Positions 1-14,270 of a stretch of 64,000 bases of DNA are shown here, piece after piece. The DNA comes from Prunella strophiata (Eukaryota > Chordata > Aves > Passeriformes > Prunellidae). The stretch spans positions 2,666,001-2,730,000 of the forward strand of contig JAZBQD010000028.1 of NCBI GenBank assembly GCA_036583965.1, read 5' to 3'. The notes under the pieces are model-generated. The model was not told the origin of the DNA. It saw only the letters and a program-made list of their open reading frames with translations, and did no database searches. Made by a program: the position numbers and the translations under genes. Position 1 is the stretch's first letter; every line of letters starts with the position of its first letter.

Positions 1-149
1 AATGGGCATTATTATTTGTTTGGGGTTTTTGTTTGTTTTGTTGGTTTCAACTTCCTAAAGCTGTCTTTAACATATTTTTATTTAACAAAATTTAGCCTAA
101 TGAAGGCATCTGTCACAGCTCAGAGTGCATTGATCTGCCTTAATTAGAC

Positions 150-545
150 CTTAATAGTCCCTGAGCAGCCTCATCTGGGTCCCCCCAGCCACACCCCCTC
201 CTCGTGGGCCCAGAGCCCCATTTAAGGTCAGCCTGAGGCCCTGAGTCCTTCCCTAAGCAGACCTGGACCAGGGTTGGTCTCCAGCTGCCCCCAGCCTTGC
301 CCTGGTCGTGGCAGCCCTTGGTTGAGGGTTCTGCCTCCAAACAGCTCCATCCAGCTCCATCCAGGTGCAATGCCTGCTTTTGACTTCCTGCCCTTGTCTT
401 TGCCCTGCCTGGTCCTCGTGGGCTGCCTTGTGTTTTGGACTCTTGGCTGAACCAGCTGCTGTCCCTGGACCTTCCCTGCCCCTTGCTCAGTACCTTGGAG
501 CTGGGTCCCCTTCACAGAGGTTCCAGAGTGAGGAAGGGGTGAGTG
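150..545. other. GC-rich non-coding block of unknown origin
   Basis: About 400 bases are clearly richer in G+C than the AT-rich flanks, and open frames run through them on both strands because stop codons are rare, not because a protein is recognisable. A short local duplication (CAGCTCCATC repeated in tandem near 342-363) is visible. The block could be an old transposable-element fragment or a local GC-rich island. I do not recognise it. Confidence 0.3.
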
Positions 546-3500
546 CAATATTCAAGTCAGTGAATCTGAAAGTGGAAATTCAAAGCTGGTAAGCTCTATT
601 GAAGCATTGTTTTCACCTTTTTCATTATTGTTTTTTACAATATTCAGCAGAAATTACAAGACTGCTGTAGAAAGCAGTAAAGTAAATGAAGATCAAATTG
701 AGGTTTTGAAGCACTTAAACATTTTTTAGCATAGAAAGTAATGTTTGAGTTATAATCAAACTATATAAAACTATTGAATATCACCTAACCTGAGAGCTTA
801 TATTTTGTAGCTGAGTGTTACTCAGGTTCAGCTCAGGAGAAATTTCACTCTAACCTGGTAAAGTAGAATTTTCTGGCAAATGCAGTATATTGTATTTGGT
901 TAGCTTGTATAGATGGGAAAAGCAGACAAGCTTTCAGGAGCACAATGCTTTATTCAGATTTGAAATAGAAGCAGTAGTCTTCAAAGCTCAATAAAAATTG
1001 ATGTGTATTTTTTTAAACTGCCTTTAGTGCACTGGAGACTACTGATAGCAGCTGGTGGAAATAACTGGTGAGCCTGCTGGGGATGATGCTTTTTGCTGTG
1101 TATGTATAGCAAATAAGCCTCAGTCTTTACCTTGGTTTCAAATAGCAGCTTTCACCCCCATTTTTGTGGTAGTGCTGCTGTGGCCATAATGATTGCCTAA
1201 GGACAAAGAGAGATGTGCTGTTTCTTGTTGGACCAAGAAAAGCAGGTGGAAGCCTTCCTTCAGACCTGCAGCAGCAGGAGGTGGCTCCGTGCTGTCCTCC
1301 CGTGACTGCTTGTCGTGACATGCAGCAGAGAAATGCTCTGATGCTGTGCACTCAGCAAACAGCTACAACAGGTTGCTGTCTTACTACTCCACTTTATTTT
1401 TCATTCTGTTGAAGATGATTGCCTGTCAGTCCTCTGCTGATAGTGCTCTGTAATCTTCTTTTTAAAAAATCAACGAGGTGCTTGGGATGGGCTTGAGGCT
1501 GTATCCAGGGGCTGGGTGGGGCTGGAGCAGGCAGGATTCACATCGTGCTCTGCATGTGCTGAGAGCCAGCACAGCTCCCAGCTAGAGCAAGTTAGAGCCC
1601 CGGGCTGCCGTGTCCCACAGGCCATCTCCAGTGCAGGAATCACCCACTTCAAAGGGCACCCCTGGAAACAGAGCAGAGGTCAGGGCAGAGGGCTTGTGAT
1701 TGGGAAGGAATGAGCACCGGCAAGGGCATAAAGATAGTGCTCAGCCATCTGCAGGGGTGTTTATGCAAACTTTCTAGGACTTGTTCTGGTTTCTGGGGAT
1801 CTTCCAGCTTTCTAGGTAGAAGGGCAAGTTTTTCAACCATTAGTTAGATTAACCCTCCCACTTCCCAGAGTCAAAGAATTCCCATGGGGATTGCCCTGGG
1901 GACCTCTTCCTCCTCTTCTAAAAACTTGTGAGAGTCTATTTGAAGCTTTTTCTTTCAGCAGCTCACTAATGTGTATTTCTGCTACCTGTCACATTTATTT
2001 CGATTATTCATTCTGTGTTTGAATTTTGGTCCATGTCCAATGAGCTTGAGAAATATATTTTTTAATTACTTTCCTTGTTCTCTTTACTGGCTTTCCATCT
2101 GTAATATAATGGTCTCTGGCAGCTTTCTGGCTTTTGGCACTGCAGAGTACCTAGATCAGTTACAACAAGGTGACTTGGCATTCTGCGCAGCCGCCTGTGA
2201 GGATTTCAGCCAGGCCTTTGCTTGATTAATGAGCAGTGGCCTATTCTTGAGATAAATTCATGCTGGATTTTGCCCAAGGGCTACAGAGTGGGCACTCCAG
2301 GGAGTTTAGTAGAAGAAATCTGTACTTGAAATGACTTTTCTTTGAGATCTGTTTACTTAATGATTGCTTGCATGAAGGTAATACCACTGATAAGGAGGAA
2401 AAGGCAGTCAAAATTGTCAAAAGAAGTACATTCATTAGATTTTTTTTTCCCCTCCTACTTGCGTATTACAGCGAGTTCTCTCTTGGAGGGAAGATTATAT
2501 GGCACACCCTATGCTGGGCCAAGTCCCTGAGGTAGGTGGGAGCTCACAGGGTGTTCACTTGCATCTGCATGGTGCCTGTCAGCAGTGCCATTTGTACATC
2601 AGGGGCTTGGCACTCAGCAGGAATCCCTCTCCTGCCCCTCCCACAGCTACCTTCCTTCATGCTGACTGGCATATCCCTGATGATATCAATCACCAATCAG
2701 GTGTATGAGCATGTTTTAGTTGATTTCCTAAAAATCAACATGTGACAATTCTACCTGCATGCCTGCTCTCCCAGTAACTTCAGACTCAACTGACCAGTTT
2801 GTCTCCTTTGCCAGGAGTATGTGTTGCTTGTGGGCTGCAGCCCCACACCTCCTGCAGCTGCCATCCATGCTCAGCCTGCCTGCTGAGGGGAGCTGCTCTG
2901 TGCTGCTGATGGGAATGGCTGAGGTGTGTTTGCCAGTCCCAGAGCTGAGCCCCAGTTCTGGAGACATGGCAGGACACCAGTTTGTTCTAAAGGGCCTGGC
3001 TAGCATTGCTCATTTGTAGCTGGGCCTGTGCAGTGGGTTTGTGAGCAAACTCATGAGCTTTACCTGCCCCTACCATGTGCTGATTCTTTTCTAAACAGCA
3101 GGTGAAATAGGTCTGGGTGGGAGACTTGAAACCCTTGGGTTGAAAATGGGAAGCAGGGAACCTGAGGGGTAAACAAGCAGTGTGTAGGGAATGTGCCAGG
3201 CAGCTGACAGTGCTATGATTAAACCTGATATTCAGACCAGGCAATCAGGGTTAATTTTTCTGCTGTTCATGACTTCCACATCTATAAGGAGTTGGACAAC
3301 TGTTTTGATGCACCATTGGGGGATGGGTGTTGAAATACTTAGCAAAAAAATCTACTGAGAAGATAAACTATGCAATATTTGAGTGCTTCTGTTGCTGTAT
3401 CAGAGAAGTGTTTCTCTGAAGGAATCATATGTGATTCTGCAAATCCCAGGTTCATTTGCAGAAGGAGAAGAAATAAATGGATATGTGCACAAAAAGTCAA

Positions 3501-6500
3501 TGTACTGAAATGAAAAAGCAGCAGAAGACAAAACACAATATGTGTGTTTTTAGAGTATCTGTCAATCTAAAGTAATAAATAAGTAAACAGAACCTTTTTA
3601 ATTTGTTCAAGTGAATCCCTTTCAGGGCTGAATTAACTAAAGCATATCCCTATGAAATAACCCTCATTTTATAAATCAGTGTGCCAATGGATTACTGATT
3701 TTGCAGCCAAAAAACCTCACCACCATAGGTGTGAAGTTTCCTGATCATCTAATAAATTGATAACTTTGAAGCCTAGTTGTGACAATTTAAATGTCATCAC
3801 TATTAAACAAGTTGCCAAAATGCAAACAACCATCCTAAGTCATTAAAATGTAATTATAAAGGACAGCTGGGTCTACTATCAATCTGGGCTGTGGGGACTC
3901 ATAATGGGGAAAAAGATGAAACTTTCACACAAACAGAATGAGATTGCTGCATGTGCCAACCCCAGCCTGCTTGGGAAGCAGGGGAAATGTGTGTTCAGTG
4001 CATGCAGAGTTACTGGTGCTCATGGAAGGCTTGCATGGCCGAGATGGACACAGGAGTCAGAGGCAGTGTGACATCCAGCAGATGTCTTCCCTGTCTCTTT
4101 GCATATAGGAGGAGTCCTTTTGCCTGTCACCAGGGTCTGCCTTGCTCATGAGAGGCAGATGGACTGGGGGGCAGCTACAGCCTAGCAGAAATGCCAGTGA
4201 AGTGGGACTAAATTTGCTCTAGTGTAGAATGGCAGTGCAGGTGGTGTAATTGCTGTTTGGAAAACCAGGTGGACTCTAAGTGATAATGAAGGTTTGCTTT
4301 TTGGCCAAGAGGAATAAAGGAAAAAGTGACTATAAGGCTTTGCAGGCATAGACCTGATATGTTTATGAAAGCTGTGTTTAGTTATACTGATAACGAAGTT
4401 ATTGAACTTTATTTTTTATGTTTATTATTTTCTTGATACTTTGATAAGGCCATGATGTGGGCAAGGAGCCCAGTCCCTGCTACGTGTGGTGCAGCTCTAA
4501 ATTCCCATTGGTTTCAGCTCCATCCCAGTAGGTTCTACCTTTAATTCAGCAATGCAGTGTGTAGTCCGTGAGATTTACTGCTGATATGTACCATGGAAAG
4601 GGTGGAACAAGCTAGAACTGTGATACTGCTTCATTAAAATAGTAACCCCAAAAGGAGGCCCTGCAGTCTTTTGGTGTTTTATTTATATGCATTATGGAGC
4701 TACAACAGCTGCTGGCTTCCATAATTAAGCCCCATTTTCCCTAAATGTGGTGGAAAGGGTAAAATAAGTGAGAAATGCTGATCACTGGTAAAATTTAAAA
4801 GTCTTTTATGCTGTATATCTTAATGCATGTAACAACTCAAATATTGGATAGCTTCTTTTTTTGAAGCTTTTATAAATCTGAATAGATTAAAAAATATGTA
4901 CGAATGTTTGTGTATTATTTGAAATAGTGGAATTATTTTTTCCTATATGTCGGCCTACAGCACATTCTTCTCAAAATGGAGTTGCAGATAATTGCAAGGT
5001 GTGTTCTAACTGATTGGTGTTCCTAAAATATTTAGGTATCAAATTTAAGTGTCTTTTTTACACCTATGAAGTAAATTCTTGTGGTGCCTTGGGGCATCCA
5101 TTGTACTGAAAAACTTTTCCTTTATTCTCACTGAGAAATGTCTGCTATTGCATATGGGTGTTCACAAACCATTCATTTCCTTCCTTTTGTGTACTTGGAA
5201 ATGATCTAATAACTGAGTGTTCTGCTGTAATTATCTACCTTTCACTTTTGTAAATTGTAATTTTTGTTTGTTTTGAAATGAGAATCAGTTGGTATGGAGC
5301 TTAGAAAAACATTTAAGATTATGAACTGTTTCTAATGAACAGATTGTTTTCTGATGCAAAGGGAAAGCCAAGTTGAGAGAGGTTTCTCTTTTTTATGCAG
5401 AAGGCTTCATCCTCTCAACAGGCTTTGTCCTTATTTTTTGGCAGAATGGGACTGCCCTACTCAAAAGCATAAACAAGCCTCAGCCTATCAACAACAGAAA
5501 TGGGACGCCAACCTGCCAAATATAGGGATATGAATAAATGGAAGAACAATAAAAGTCAGTAAAACAGGAAATCTCATGTGGTGTGAATGATTTCCTATAT
5601 AGCGTAAGCAAGTTTTTTCTGCTGTTTGTTTCACGCAGCTACACTAAGGATGAATAAATTTTTGTCACCGATGCTTTTATGAAAAGCATGCAAATTTGAG
5701 AGATCACACTGGCTAATGGACAGAATGGTTATTTTGCAAGGAAAAATAAGCTCTCCTACAATTTTCATTCACTGTCTCCCAATGTGAGATACAATTTACT
5801 GCTGGTTTAGGAAATTAAATGTTAGTTTTTCATGTGTACTGAAGAGGTGTGGAAATTAACTTAGCAAAGGTGAAGATACACGGTATTTCTCAGTGCACAG
5901 TGAGAGTTGGCAAGATGACATTGTAAAATATCCTTAGTAATAGGCAGTTAGAAAGTCTTCAGGGGATGAGGTCAAAGAAGGGTTAGCAGCTGACATCAAA
6001 TCAGAAGCCAGATGTGCTGACCCTTAATCATAGGCTTCTGCAGGCTTTTTTTGTACTGCAATTCAGCACAACATTATTGAATTCACCTTTAGATTAAGCT
6101 GGTCTGCTTTGACATATACAAGCCCATATGCAAGTTAATGGCTGTGTCATCCACTTCATTATGCAAGCTTTGATAACAGACCAGCAGGTGACCTCTGCAA
6201 GGAGCACCACTTCTCAAGGTCCTTAACCATTTGCATTTTTGGTGAACAGAAAGTGGCACTCCCCATTTAGGTCATGTTGGATGATTAGTTTTGCATATAC
6301 AAATTGAAACTGGGAATAGTAATCTGCCACATCTTTTTTTCTTCTTGCAAAATTACTTAAAGCTATTTAATTCAGCACTCTTACAAAAGTCCCCTGCTTC
6401 TGTACCAGTGCAAAATTTTTGACTTTGCAGAGGATGCATTCCTAAGAGACAGTAGTTCCTGCAGAGGCATAGGTGTTAGTGGACTAAAATAAAACATGGT

Positions 6501-9007
6501 CAGAAATTTTTAAAGAACTAAAAAATAAAATTAGGGTGTGGGAAAAACAAGGCTAAGAATGTGCATGCAAACCCTGACTGTTCCATGTTGCTTTTATATG
6601 CTTCTGCAGTCTTAGCTGGTGAGATTATTCTGCAGGGTATTTCTGCATTAGGACTGGAGTGAAAGGGGGCTTCCCGTGGCACAGCTCCTGCTAGTTTAAC
6701 AAATACTTTGGGGTTGCTAATATAAGCTTAAAATAACACAATATTGATGTAATGTTATCTTTATTCAGAGGCTGTGCTTCTGACTTGCTCACTTACACAG
6801 TGCTTACTCAACAAACCGCACAGTAATCGGCAGTATTAAGGTCAATGGCAACAGATCTGTCTCTCACACTGTGCACTAGAGACAACATTTACTGAATATT
6901 GCACCAGTAAACTCATTGCTGATTCCCCTGAAGCTACTTACCTTTCATGCAGCTGTGGGAAAGGATTAAGCCAGGAGCTGGCCAGTGGGCTTATGACCTT
7001 TGTAGTCCTCACCGTGCAACTCACATCCTGAATAAGGCAAGTATGTGAGAGAGAGGGCTTGTTTCTTACATTGAATAATATCTGACCTTCCACTGAGGTG
7101 TCTTCAGTGGGAATTGTGTGTTCCTTCAGTGGATGACCCTGATGGCATCCTTAATGACCTGGAAATCCACATAAAATGTTATCCTCACAGCTATTAGCAT
7201 AATATCCCAGTTCTCAGATACTGAAACTGCAGAACTCAATGGTCTGATGTCTCCTGTTCACAAGGCAAGGGGAGGCACATGTACAGGCCAGACTTTTCCC
7301 ATGCCTGTTTTTAGGCTGCTTTCTGAATTTCTTAGCTCCTTTTTCACTCTTACTTTTGTATTGTCCTTTACTCCTATTAACTGTTGCTGTGGGAAAGCAA
7401 AGTTCAATTACTTTAGCACTTTTTCCTGAATTTGTGGTCCTTAATTCATGTGTATGAGGAGTTTCAAGCCAGTAGGGTTGGGTGATTTTATTTTCTCACT
7501 GGAGTTTCACCCAGGAGTTTGGTCACTTCATTTCTGAGGAATGCAGCTGTTGAGGAAGCTTGTCATCACAGATTAAAACAAAATGGTTCTTTAAAGCTGC
7601 TTTCACTGAGACAGCTTCTAGTTGCCTGAGAAGCCTCTACTTTTTGGTGAAGACTTTGCTCCTCTAAACAGATACATTTCACTTGTGAGTCTTAAGTCTT
7701 AAAAGTATAAACTTATTTTATATAGACTGTGCTTTCTCTTTGAGGCTTGATTTGCAAAGGTCATGGATATAAAATACAGGATTTATAAACCATGGGAAAG
7801 GCATCTGTGATGTGCCACTACTCTGCTGGGACAAGAAACACTGCATGAATCTCCAGCTGCACAGAAGGGGGAGACATTGCAATCTATCAGCTGGAATCCT
7901 CATGAAAAAGACACCAAAAAGGTAACTTCTGGTTTATTCTCTTTCTGAAGTGACTGATGCCAGGATCAGTCAGCAGGCTCAGCTGAGAAGGAGAGCCTGA
8001 TGTACCTTTTCACACCTTGGTTTTAAAGGTTCCCTCTGCCACTAGAAGAAAGGCAGCAAGGGGAATTCCTGCCAAGCCTAGAGCATGACTGTGCTGGTTG
8101 GTGATGCTGTGCTCTGCTGTAGCACACACCTGCAGGACCTTAGTGAGAGTGTGTTTAGGACATTAATGTCATTTTGCAAACTGGACCCATGTTTTACACT
8201 GAATTTGCTAGAGAACCTAATGCACCAGAAGAAACTGGGTATTCCACAGTAGCTTAATTAATGTTAAGACATTTGAAGTTAGTTAAATATGAAACTGTTT
8301 CATAATGAGAATGAATTCCTCTGAGATATTATTTTTTATTACTTTTTCTACTGCATGGCCAGCTTTGGGCTGGAGGTTAAGAACAAAAGCTGGATGCTTC
8401 TGCTGGAATTCTCCATCTAGAAATAATTACTGAGGGCAATGCTGTAACTTATCTTTCCATTCCAGACGTGACAACTCTTTCAGGTGATTAGGGGGAAGCA
8501 GACCTCTCCATTAAATTTTTTCAGGTTGTTCTGCAGACTCAGGAAGACATTTATACTCTCTTCTTGTATTTAAGTTGATCTTTGTCATTCTGTGGCCTGA
8601 AACATCTGTTTTAAACAACAAAAGCTGGGATTATTAATCACTATCCTATAGGAAGGATTTAATTCAGTAACAAACTGCATAGCTATAGAATTGTTCAATA
8701 ACTGGAGCTTTGCTGATAGCATGGATAAATTGAGGTTTTCATTGTATTGAGATGTCAGTCTTGCATCTGTCATCACTGCTAAATAATTTTTAAAGGCTTA
8801 AAAAGCCCAAGAGGTATCCTGTCCCTGGATGAAATACCAAATTCATTTGTTCCTATCTCCTGGTGCTATTTTTGGAAATAGCAGAAAAACCAGAAAAATC
8901 ATTCTAGTAACTATAATCATATTTATAGTTTAATCCTATGAAAGGGGGATAAGAAAGGCAATTGTAGCAATCTGTAGGAACTGGAATATGCTAAGTAGCA
9001 TGTTCAC

Positions 9008-9026
9008 TTTTTTTTTTTTTTTTTTT
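9008..9026. repeat. Poly(T) tract
   Basis: There is an uninterrupted run of 19 T. It may be the A-tail of a reverse-strand retroposed sequence, but no recognisable element adjoins it. The open frames that cross it are artefacts of the homopolymer. Confidence 0.9.
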
Positions 9027-11671
9027 GTGAAGATTAAAAATTGGAACATTAGTGTGATCCTTAAAGATGTCTCTCTGAGAGGCAGAGGAACTGCAAATGG
9101 GCACAGAAGGAGTGTCTGGAAGCAGTCTCTGGATGCTGACAGTAACAACAAGGAAATGAGAGAGTGCAAAACATAAAGTAATTTTTTTTACTTCATGGTA
9201 TTTACACTAGTTTTGAATTTGTAACATGAAGCAATAAATACAGAAGCGATCCAAACAGCTGAATAAACTAACAAACCTGGGGAGATCTTGGGTGTGAAAA
9301 TAAGTGAAATTACTCCAAATTTACTACTTGAAATCTGGTCCTTGGACTAAGCTTTCAAAGAAAAGAACAGAGATAAGACTCCTGCAGCTTCATATGTAAA
9401 AACCTTTATAGAATGAGGAAACCTCACCTTTGTGTTCTGTGGCTCAGCCCTTGAATTTTGGGCCTTTAGCTCTGGATTTCTGCAAATACAGGATGGGAAG
9501 TCAAGAGTGCAGCCCTACCAGTCTGTGCAGTGGGCTGAGCAGCACATCTCCTAATCACAGAGATTACATGAAGGGAAACCCTGAAAATCAAACCAATATA
9601 AGTGATCTGTTTTACCATTTTCTCTCTCCCCTTAAATAACCATCCTGATTTTCCCAAATTTTACAATTGGGCTTTACTGGTTCTTTTCAGTCTACCTAAA
9701 TCCACCAATTGATAAATGTTTTCTTCCTGTCTATATCAGGAAAAACAAATGCATATGTTACCCACTGTGAGACCTTCCTCTTCACAGCTGGGCTCATGGC
9801 TTGGGTAAAAACAGCTGCTTGCTGTACTTTGGGTGTGAACACCAGCATGTCAGTCTGTACAGGGAGACCATGGAAACAGGCTGCTTGTCAACTCTGTTTT
9901 TCTGGACTGTATGGCAAGGACATTCTGAATCTGCTGGCTGCAAATAATCCCCAGTAATGCTTTGTAAAAAATAATCTAATGCATGTAGGAGGGGAGGATG
10001 TATTTATGTAAATCAACTAAAGCATCCTCAAGAATTAGTGTGTTAAAGTGGTTAGGAAAGCCAGCAGTGAGTAATAGGTGTGGAGACCTTCTCCTGTTTG
10101 TCAGCAGAGTCTGGGAAATGGCTGAGGCTGCTGTAGCTCTATGCATGCCAAGGTAGATACAAAATAATTGTCAGCACTAGAAACTCACTTGATAGCAGTA
10201 ACTTAAGTAATATGTTGTATTTAACTCAAATGTATGAATATCATTAATACTTGTGTGTGCTGACATGTAAGTACATAGCAAAATAAATTATTTCATTAAT
10301 GAATATTAGCATTTTCATGGGCAATCTTTCTGGAAACAAACTTTCTTTGTCCTCTGTGAAGTTGAAGAGAATTAGATAGTAGTTCTTTTCAAGTCGGGCT
10401 TTTGATGTCCACAATTGACAAAAAATGCTATTTTAAGACAATGAAATTGTGGCAGATCATTTTTTAAATTTCAATTTATAGGAGCAGTCTGAAAGAGGTA
10501 GAAATCCTGCTCTGTTTCTATTACCTGTGTCATGCTGTGTGCAGTATTGGAGCAGCAAATAGTTTTTTCTAATATTAGCATGCACATGAAGGAGACCAGA
10601 TGTCATGTAGTTTCCATAATTTGGCTTAATTTTAGAGAGAAGTGGCTACAGCTGACAATGCTAACAGCTAGTCAGATTATTTTTTTTTTATTTGTAGCTA
10701 TAGGGTCTGTAAAGATGCAGGTCTTGAGGTGGGTACAGATCCTGAGCAGAAGAGCCTCAGAACTGCCCCACAGAAAGAGCAGAGCCCTTGATCCGTGTTA
10801 TGGAACTTCAGAGGCTCTGTCAATTGGACATGACATGATCCATGTCTTCTAAAGGAGATATCAGAACTGAAAAAATTCAACTCGTGGGTGAATGTTTCAT
10901 TTGTAACATTTATTCTCAGTTAGTGGCTTTTGTTTCATTCTACTCAATGAGGTTTTCCTTAATTCAACTAAAGCAGCTTTGCTGTATAAACATACGTGCA
11001 TGCATTAGTATTTCCTTTTCTTTCTAATATATACACTTTTCTTTCTGCTGGAATATTTTCACTGTAATCAGGAACAGTTTACCTTGGCCCTGGAAATAAC
11101 AGTAACTTGGACCTCCTCAGTTTACTAATGAAATAGAGTTTTAACTGATATTATTTAAAAAAAAAATTAAAATGAGCTGAATAACTGTTTTGTGGCCAGA
11201 TCAACATTGTACTGGAATTCACAGACTGTTTCATTTCTCCTTATTTCTCATATTCATAAAGGAGATATTTCTCTAATAAGTTCACAAAAATCTCAACAGA
11301 CAACTTTTGGAAGGAAGTTCCAGTATCTGTTAAATAGCAATTTTTCAAAGTACTCACTAGAAACAAATTATCTAACAGCCCTGTGACAGATTTATTTAGG
11401 GATAAACACACATACTGGTTTGGTAAACAGCTTTTAGTTGCTTGCATTCAAGTTGTTTGCTTTGCTCTTACAAGACAAAAATTGGACCTTTTTTATGGCA
11501 GTCCTAAAGTAATTTCTAATTCAAACCACATCAGATGGAGGAAAGAAGATGAAAACCAAACCCCATTATTTTATCACAGTCTTTTTTTGAGCCTGGCACA
11601 TATTAGACATATAATAAACCAAACTCTGAGTATTTCAGTAATTTAATCTATGTAAAATTTGACACCAATTG

Positions 11672-11689
11672 AAAAAAAAAAAAAAAAAA
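11672..11689. repeat. Poly(A) tract
   Basis: A run of 18 A is followed by an A/C-rich low-complexity tail (CCCAAAAAACCAAACCCC-like). This is a common avian simple-sequence type. No target-site duplication or retrogene is evident beside it. Confidence 0.9.
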
Positions 11690-13524
11690 CCCAAAAAACC
11701 AAACCCCATAACCAAATTGTTTCTTACAGGGCAAAACCACTGGCTTTCTGAGACCAGTGTCTTGCTCAATTCTGAGCTATCTGACATAGTAAAAATTGAC
11801 AAATAATGTTTTAAGAAGGCAGAAAAGCTTAAGATTTCTTCATGTGGTGTTTTCTTCCTCATTGTTTTTTGAAGTTGCTATTACCATTACTAAATCCTCC
11901 ATTGAAAAGAGCAGATCCCCATTGGTTTCAGCCCCACAGATGCATATGTTCATGGAAATATAATCCACATTGTCTGGCCTTCTTGATCTTTCAAAACCTT
12001 AAACCCCATTGCTTAACACACAATCAGCTATTCTGTTCCTTGAATCAGGTTGGTATTTCTGATCTGAGGAATCAGTGGTTTCTAACCAGCTCTTTAGGAG
12101 TTACCAAGACATTCCAATGTTATGGGGCAGGTGGGCAGCTCTGAGTGGCTGCTGCCCTTTGAGGTGCCCACACACCTGAAGGGTTTGCACAGGACCAGTG
12201 GGAAGCATCCCCAGTCCATGCAGGACCTCCCTCCTTCTGCTGGTTTGCACCTTCAACTGAATTTCTATTTGCAGCAGCCAGGATCAGGCATTTTAAAGAA
12301 TATTCTTGCTCATGACTTACTAATTAAATGTGACCTTATTTAAGAAATAATAGTAATGATGTTCCAGGTAAGTAGCAGTTATTAACTTCCATTAGGCTGA
12401 AAACAATTTCTTCAGCGATGTCCCTAAAAATGACTGTTCTAATTTGGCATGTATTGTTTGAGTAGTAATTACTGTGGTAACACTTTAAATGCATAGGGTG
12501 CTTTCATTTTAAATAGCAAACCTGCAGAGGTAGAAGTTGAGAGAAATTAATGGATTTTGACTAGACTATTCAGAACAGGCTAGAAAAGGAAAAATTTGAA
12601 TAGTGTTAAAAAAAGCAATGTAGTTTGGGTTGCTCTTTCATGCAGACAGAACTCAAAACAATTGAGAGGATTTTGTCTAAGATTTGCTAAATTTGCTTTT
12701 TGTCTGACATCAGTCAAGAAAATGTTGAGTCCTGAAAGTATGAAAAAATTGAATAATATGAAAATTATTATTTTAGTACCTTCCTTTGCATGTCCAAGTG
12801 TATGAACTTGCAGGCATACTTACTCATCAGTGGGCATATATAAAAGTAAATATTTTTAGTGTTTTATACACACCACCCTGTCATCCACCCTACAAATCCT
12901 CCCTCCCCAAATGCAGATAAAACCTTCTGGCAACTGAGGAGAACTAAAACATAAAGCACAGTAATTAACATGCACAAGTGTGTGCCCTATTTTTATATTT
13001 AAAATTTAAAGGGGGCTTGCTGAAAACCTCCATCTGATGACCTGCACTTGAATCAGCTGCAAGTGCATCTAGAAATCAAGGGAAAACAGGCTTTGGGTGG
13101 TAACTTGTCCCTGAGTTCTTTACCATACCCCTGATGTAAGGCCTTCTCATGGGGGGAGTGGTTAAAAATGTTCAGCAGAAATCTGCAAAATGGAAATGAT
13201 GAAAGAGGAAGACTGGTAACAACTACTTCCAGTTCAGGTGATTAGAAGATGAGTCTAGTTTGGACCATCTCCTTGCTATGGAATATGTCCCAATTATCTT
13301 TTCTGGGAGATTTATTCCAATATGCAAAGGCATTTTGTGTGAAAGGTGTAATGAAAACCAGTGTAAAAATAGTGAAATTATTACCCAGTGCTGCTTGCAC
13401 CACACACAAGCATATGGATATTCTCCTGGGTCTTGTCCCAGAAACTGTTGTGATTTTATGGTTTAGGAGAGATGTGGGATTCTAAGCAAGTCATTGAATC
13501 ATTCTCTGTCTAACAGCCTCTTTT

Positions 13525-13540
13525 AAAAAAAAAAAAAAAA
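13525..13540. repeat. Poly(A) tract
   Basis: A run of 16 A in otherwise unremarkable AT-rich intergenic sequence. It starts about 230 bases before the old reverse-strand CR1 copy and is not obviously part of it. Confidence 0.85.
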
Positions 13541-13769
13541 TTGAAATTTTTACTGCAGTAACTGAATAGGATATTTGGCAGGTGCCTAAATGTTCCTGTT
13601 TAAATAATGCAGAATTAACATCACTATTTAAGAAACCCTGAGTTTAATGAATTTCTTAAATAGAATCGCCCAGGCTATGGATTCAAACACAGAAAGTGTG
13701 AGCAGTTATCAAAGAACTCTTTCAGGACTAAGTGAAATTAATCTTAAAAGCATAAGTATGTGTGCTGCA

Positions 13770-14270
13770 TCATGCCAAGGTCCATCTAGGGGCTCCTTGG
13801 TGACAAACACAGTGTACAGGAATTAGATCCATAAACAGTGGCACTTCCCCAAGCATTCTCCCAGCTTCTGTATCTTCTGCAGTCCTGGAGCTGGCTGTCG
13901 TGTCTTCCTATTGCATGGACAGACTTTCCCAAGTACCTGTCCACTGATTTTTCAAGTCACAGCATTCTGTGGCATTGATTTCACAGGTTCATTGGCATTA
14001 AAGAAGTAACTTTGTTTTGAGCCTTCTAGTTTTAGTCCACATTCTTTATCTTTTGTATTGGAGCAATCCATCCTTTTCACCTTCTCCATGCCAGGAATGA
14101 TATTTCTAGGTATCTGTCACATCTCTTCTCAGACACTCTTTATCCAGTCTGAAAAATCTCAGTCTGCTAGCTCAGTTTGTGCTATCTTTAATCATGTACT
14201 GTTATCTTTTTCCAGTTCTTTATTATTGTTTTCAAGTCCAGAAAGTAGAATTTTTCCACAGCAGGCAAGG
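13770..14270 (-). mobile_element. Old CR1-type LINE fragment, reverse orientation
   Basis: Read on the minus strand this resembles the 3' part of an old amniote CR1 retrotransposon. Recognisable reverse-strand landmarks, in order, are AGGTCCATCTA near 13779, a stretch with GGCATTGATTTCACAGGTTC near 13971, a T-rich part near 14010-14060, and a part near 14065-14165 with CTTCTCCATG, TATCTGTCACATCTCTTCTC and CAGTCTGAAAAATCTCAGTC. All correspond in order to the shared 3' region of reptile and bird CR1 copies. It is heavily diverged, so an old insertion, and has no reading frame for reverse transcriptase. Ends are approximate and no target-site duplication is expected for CR1. It lies about 6 kb upstream of the IRS1 TATA-like box. 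Confidence 0.7.

Larger units (their letters stand above)
1..13769. other. Intergenic region upstream of IRS1, no gene recognised
   Basis: This is AT-rich sequence with short, unrelated open frames on both strands (none above about 110 codons) and no recognisable protein domain. It contains a GC-richer block near 150-545 and A/T homopolymers (listed separately). In mammals the gene upstream of IRS1 and divergent from it is RHBDD1; I see no rhomboid-like coding sequence here, so if synteny holds that gene lies further left. Some stretches, such as about 6040-6330, are dense in homeodomain- and octamer-like words and could be enhancers, but that cannot be shown from one sequence. Confidence 0.6.
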
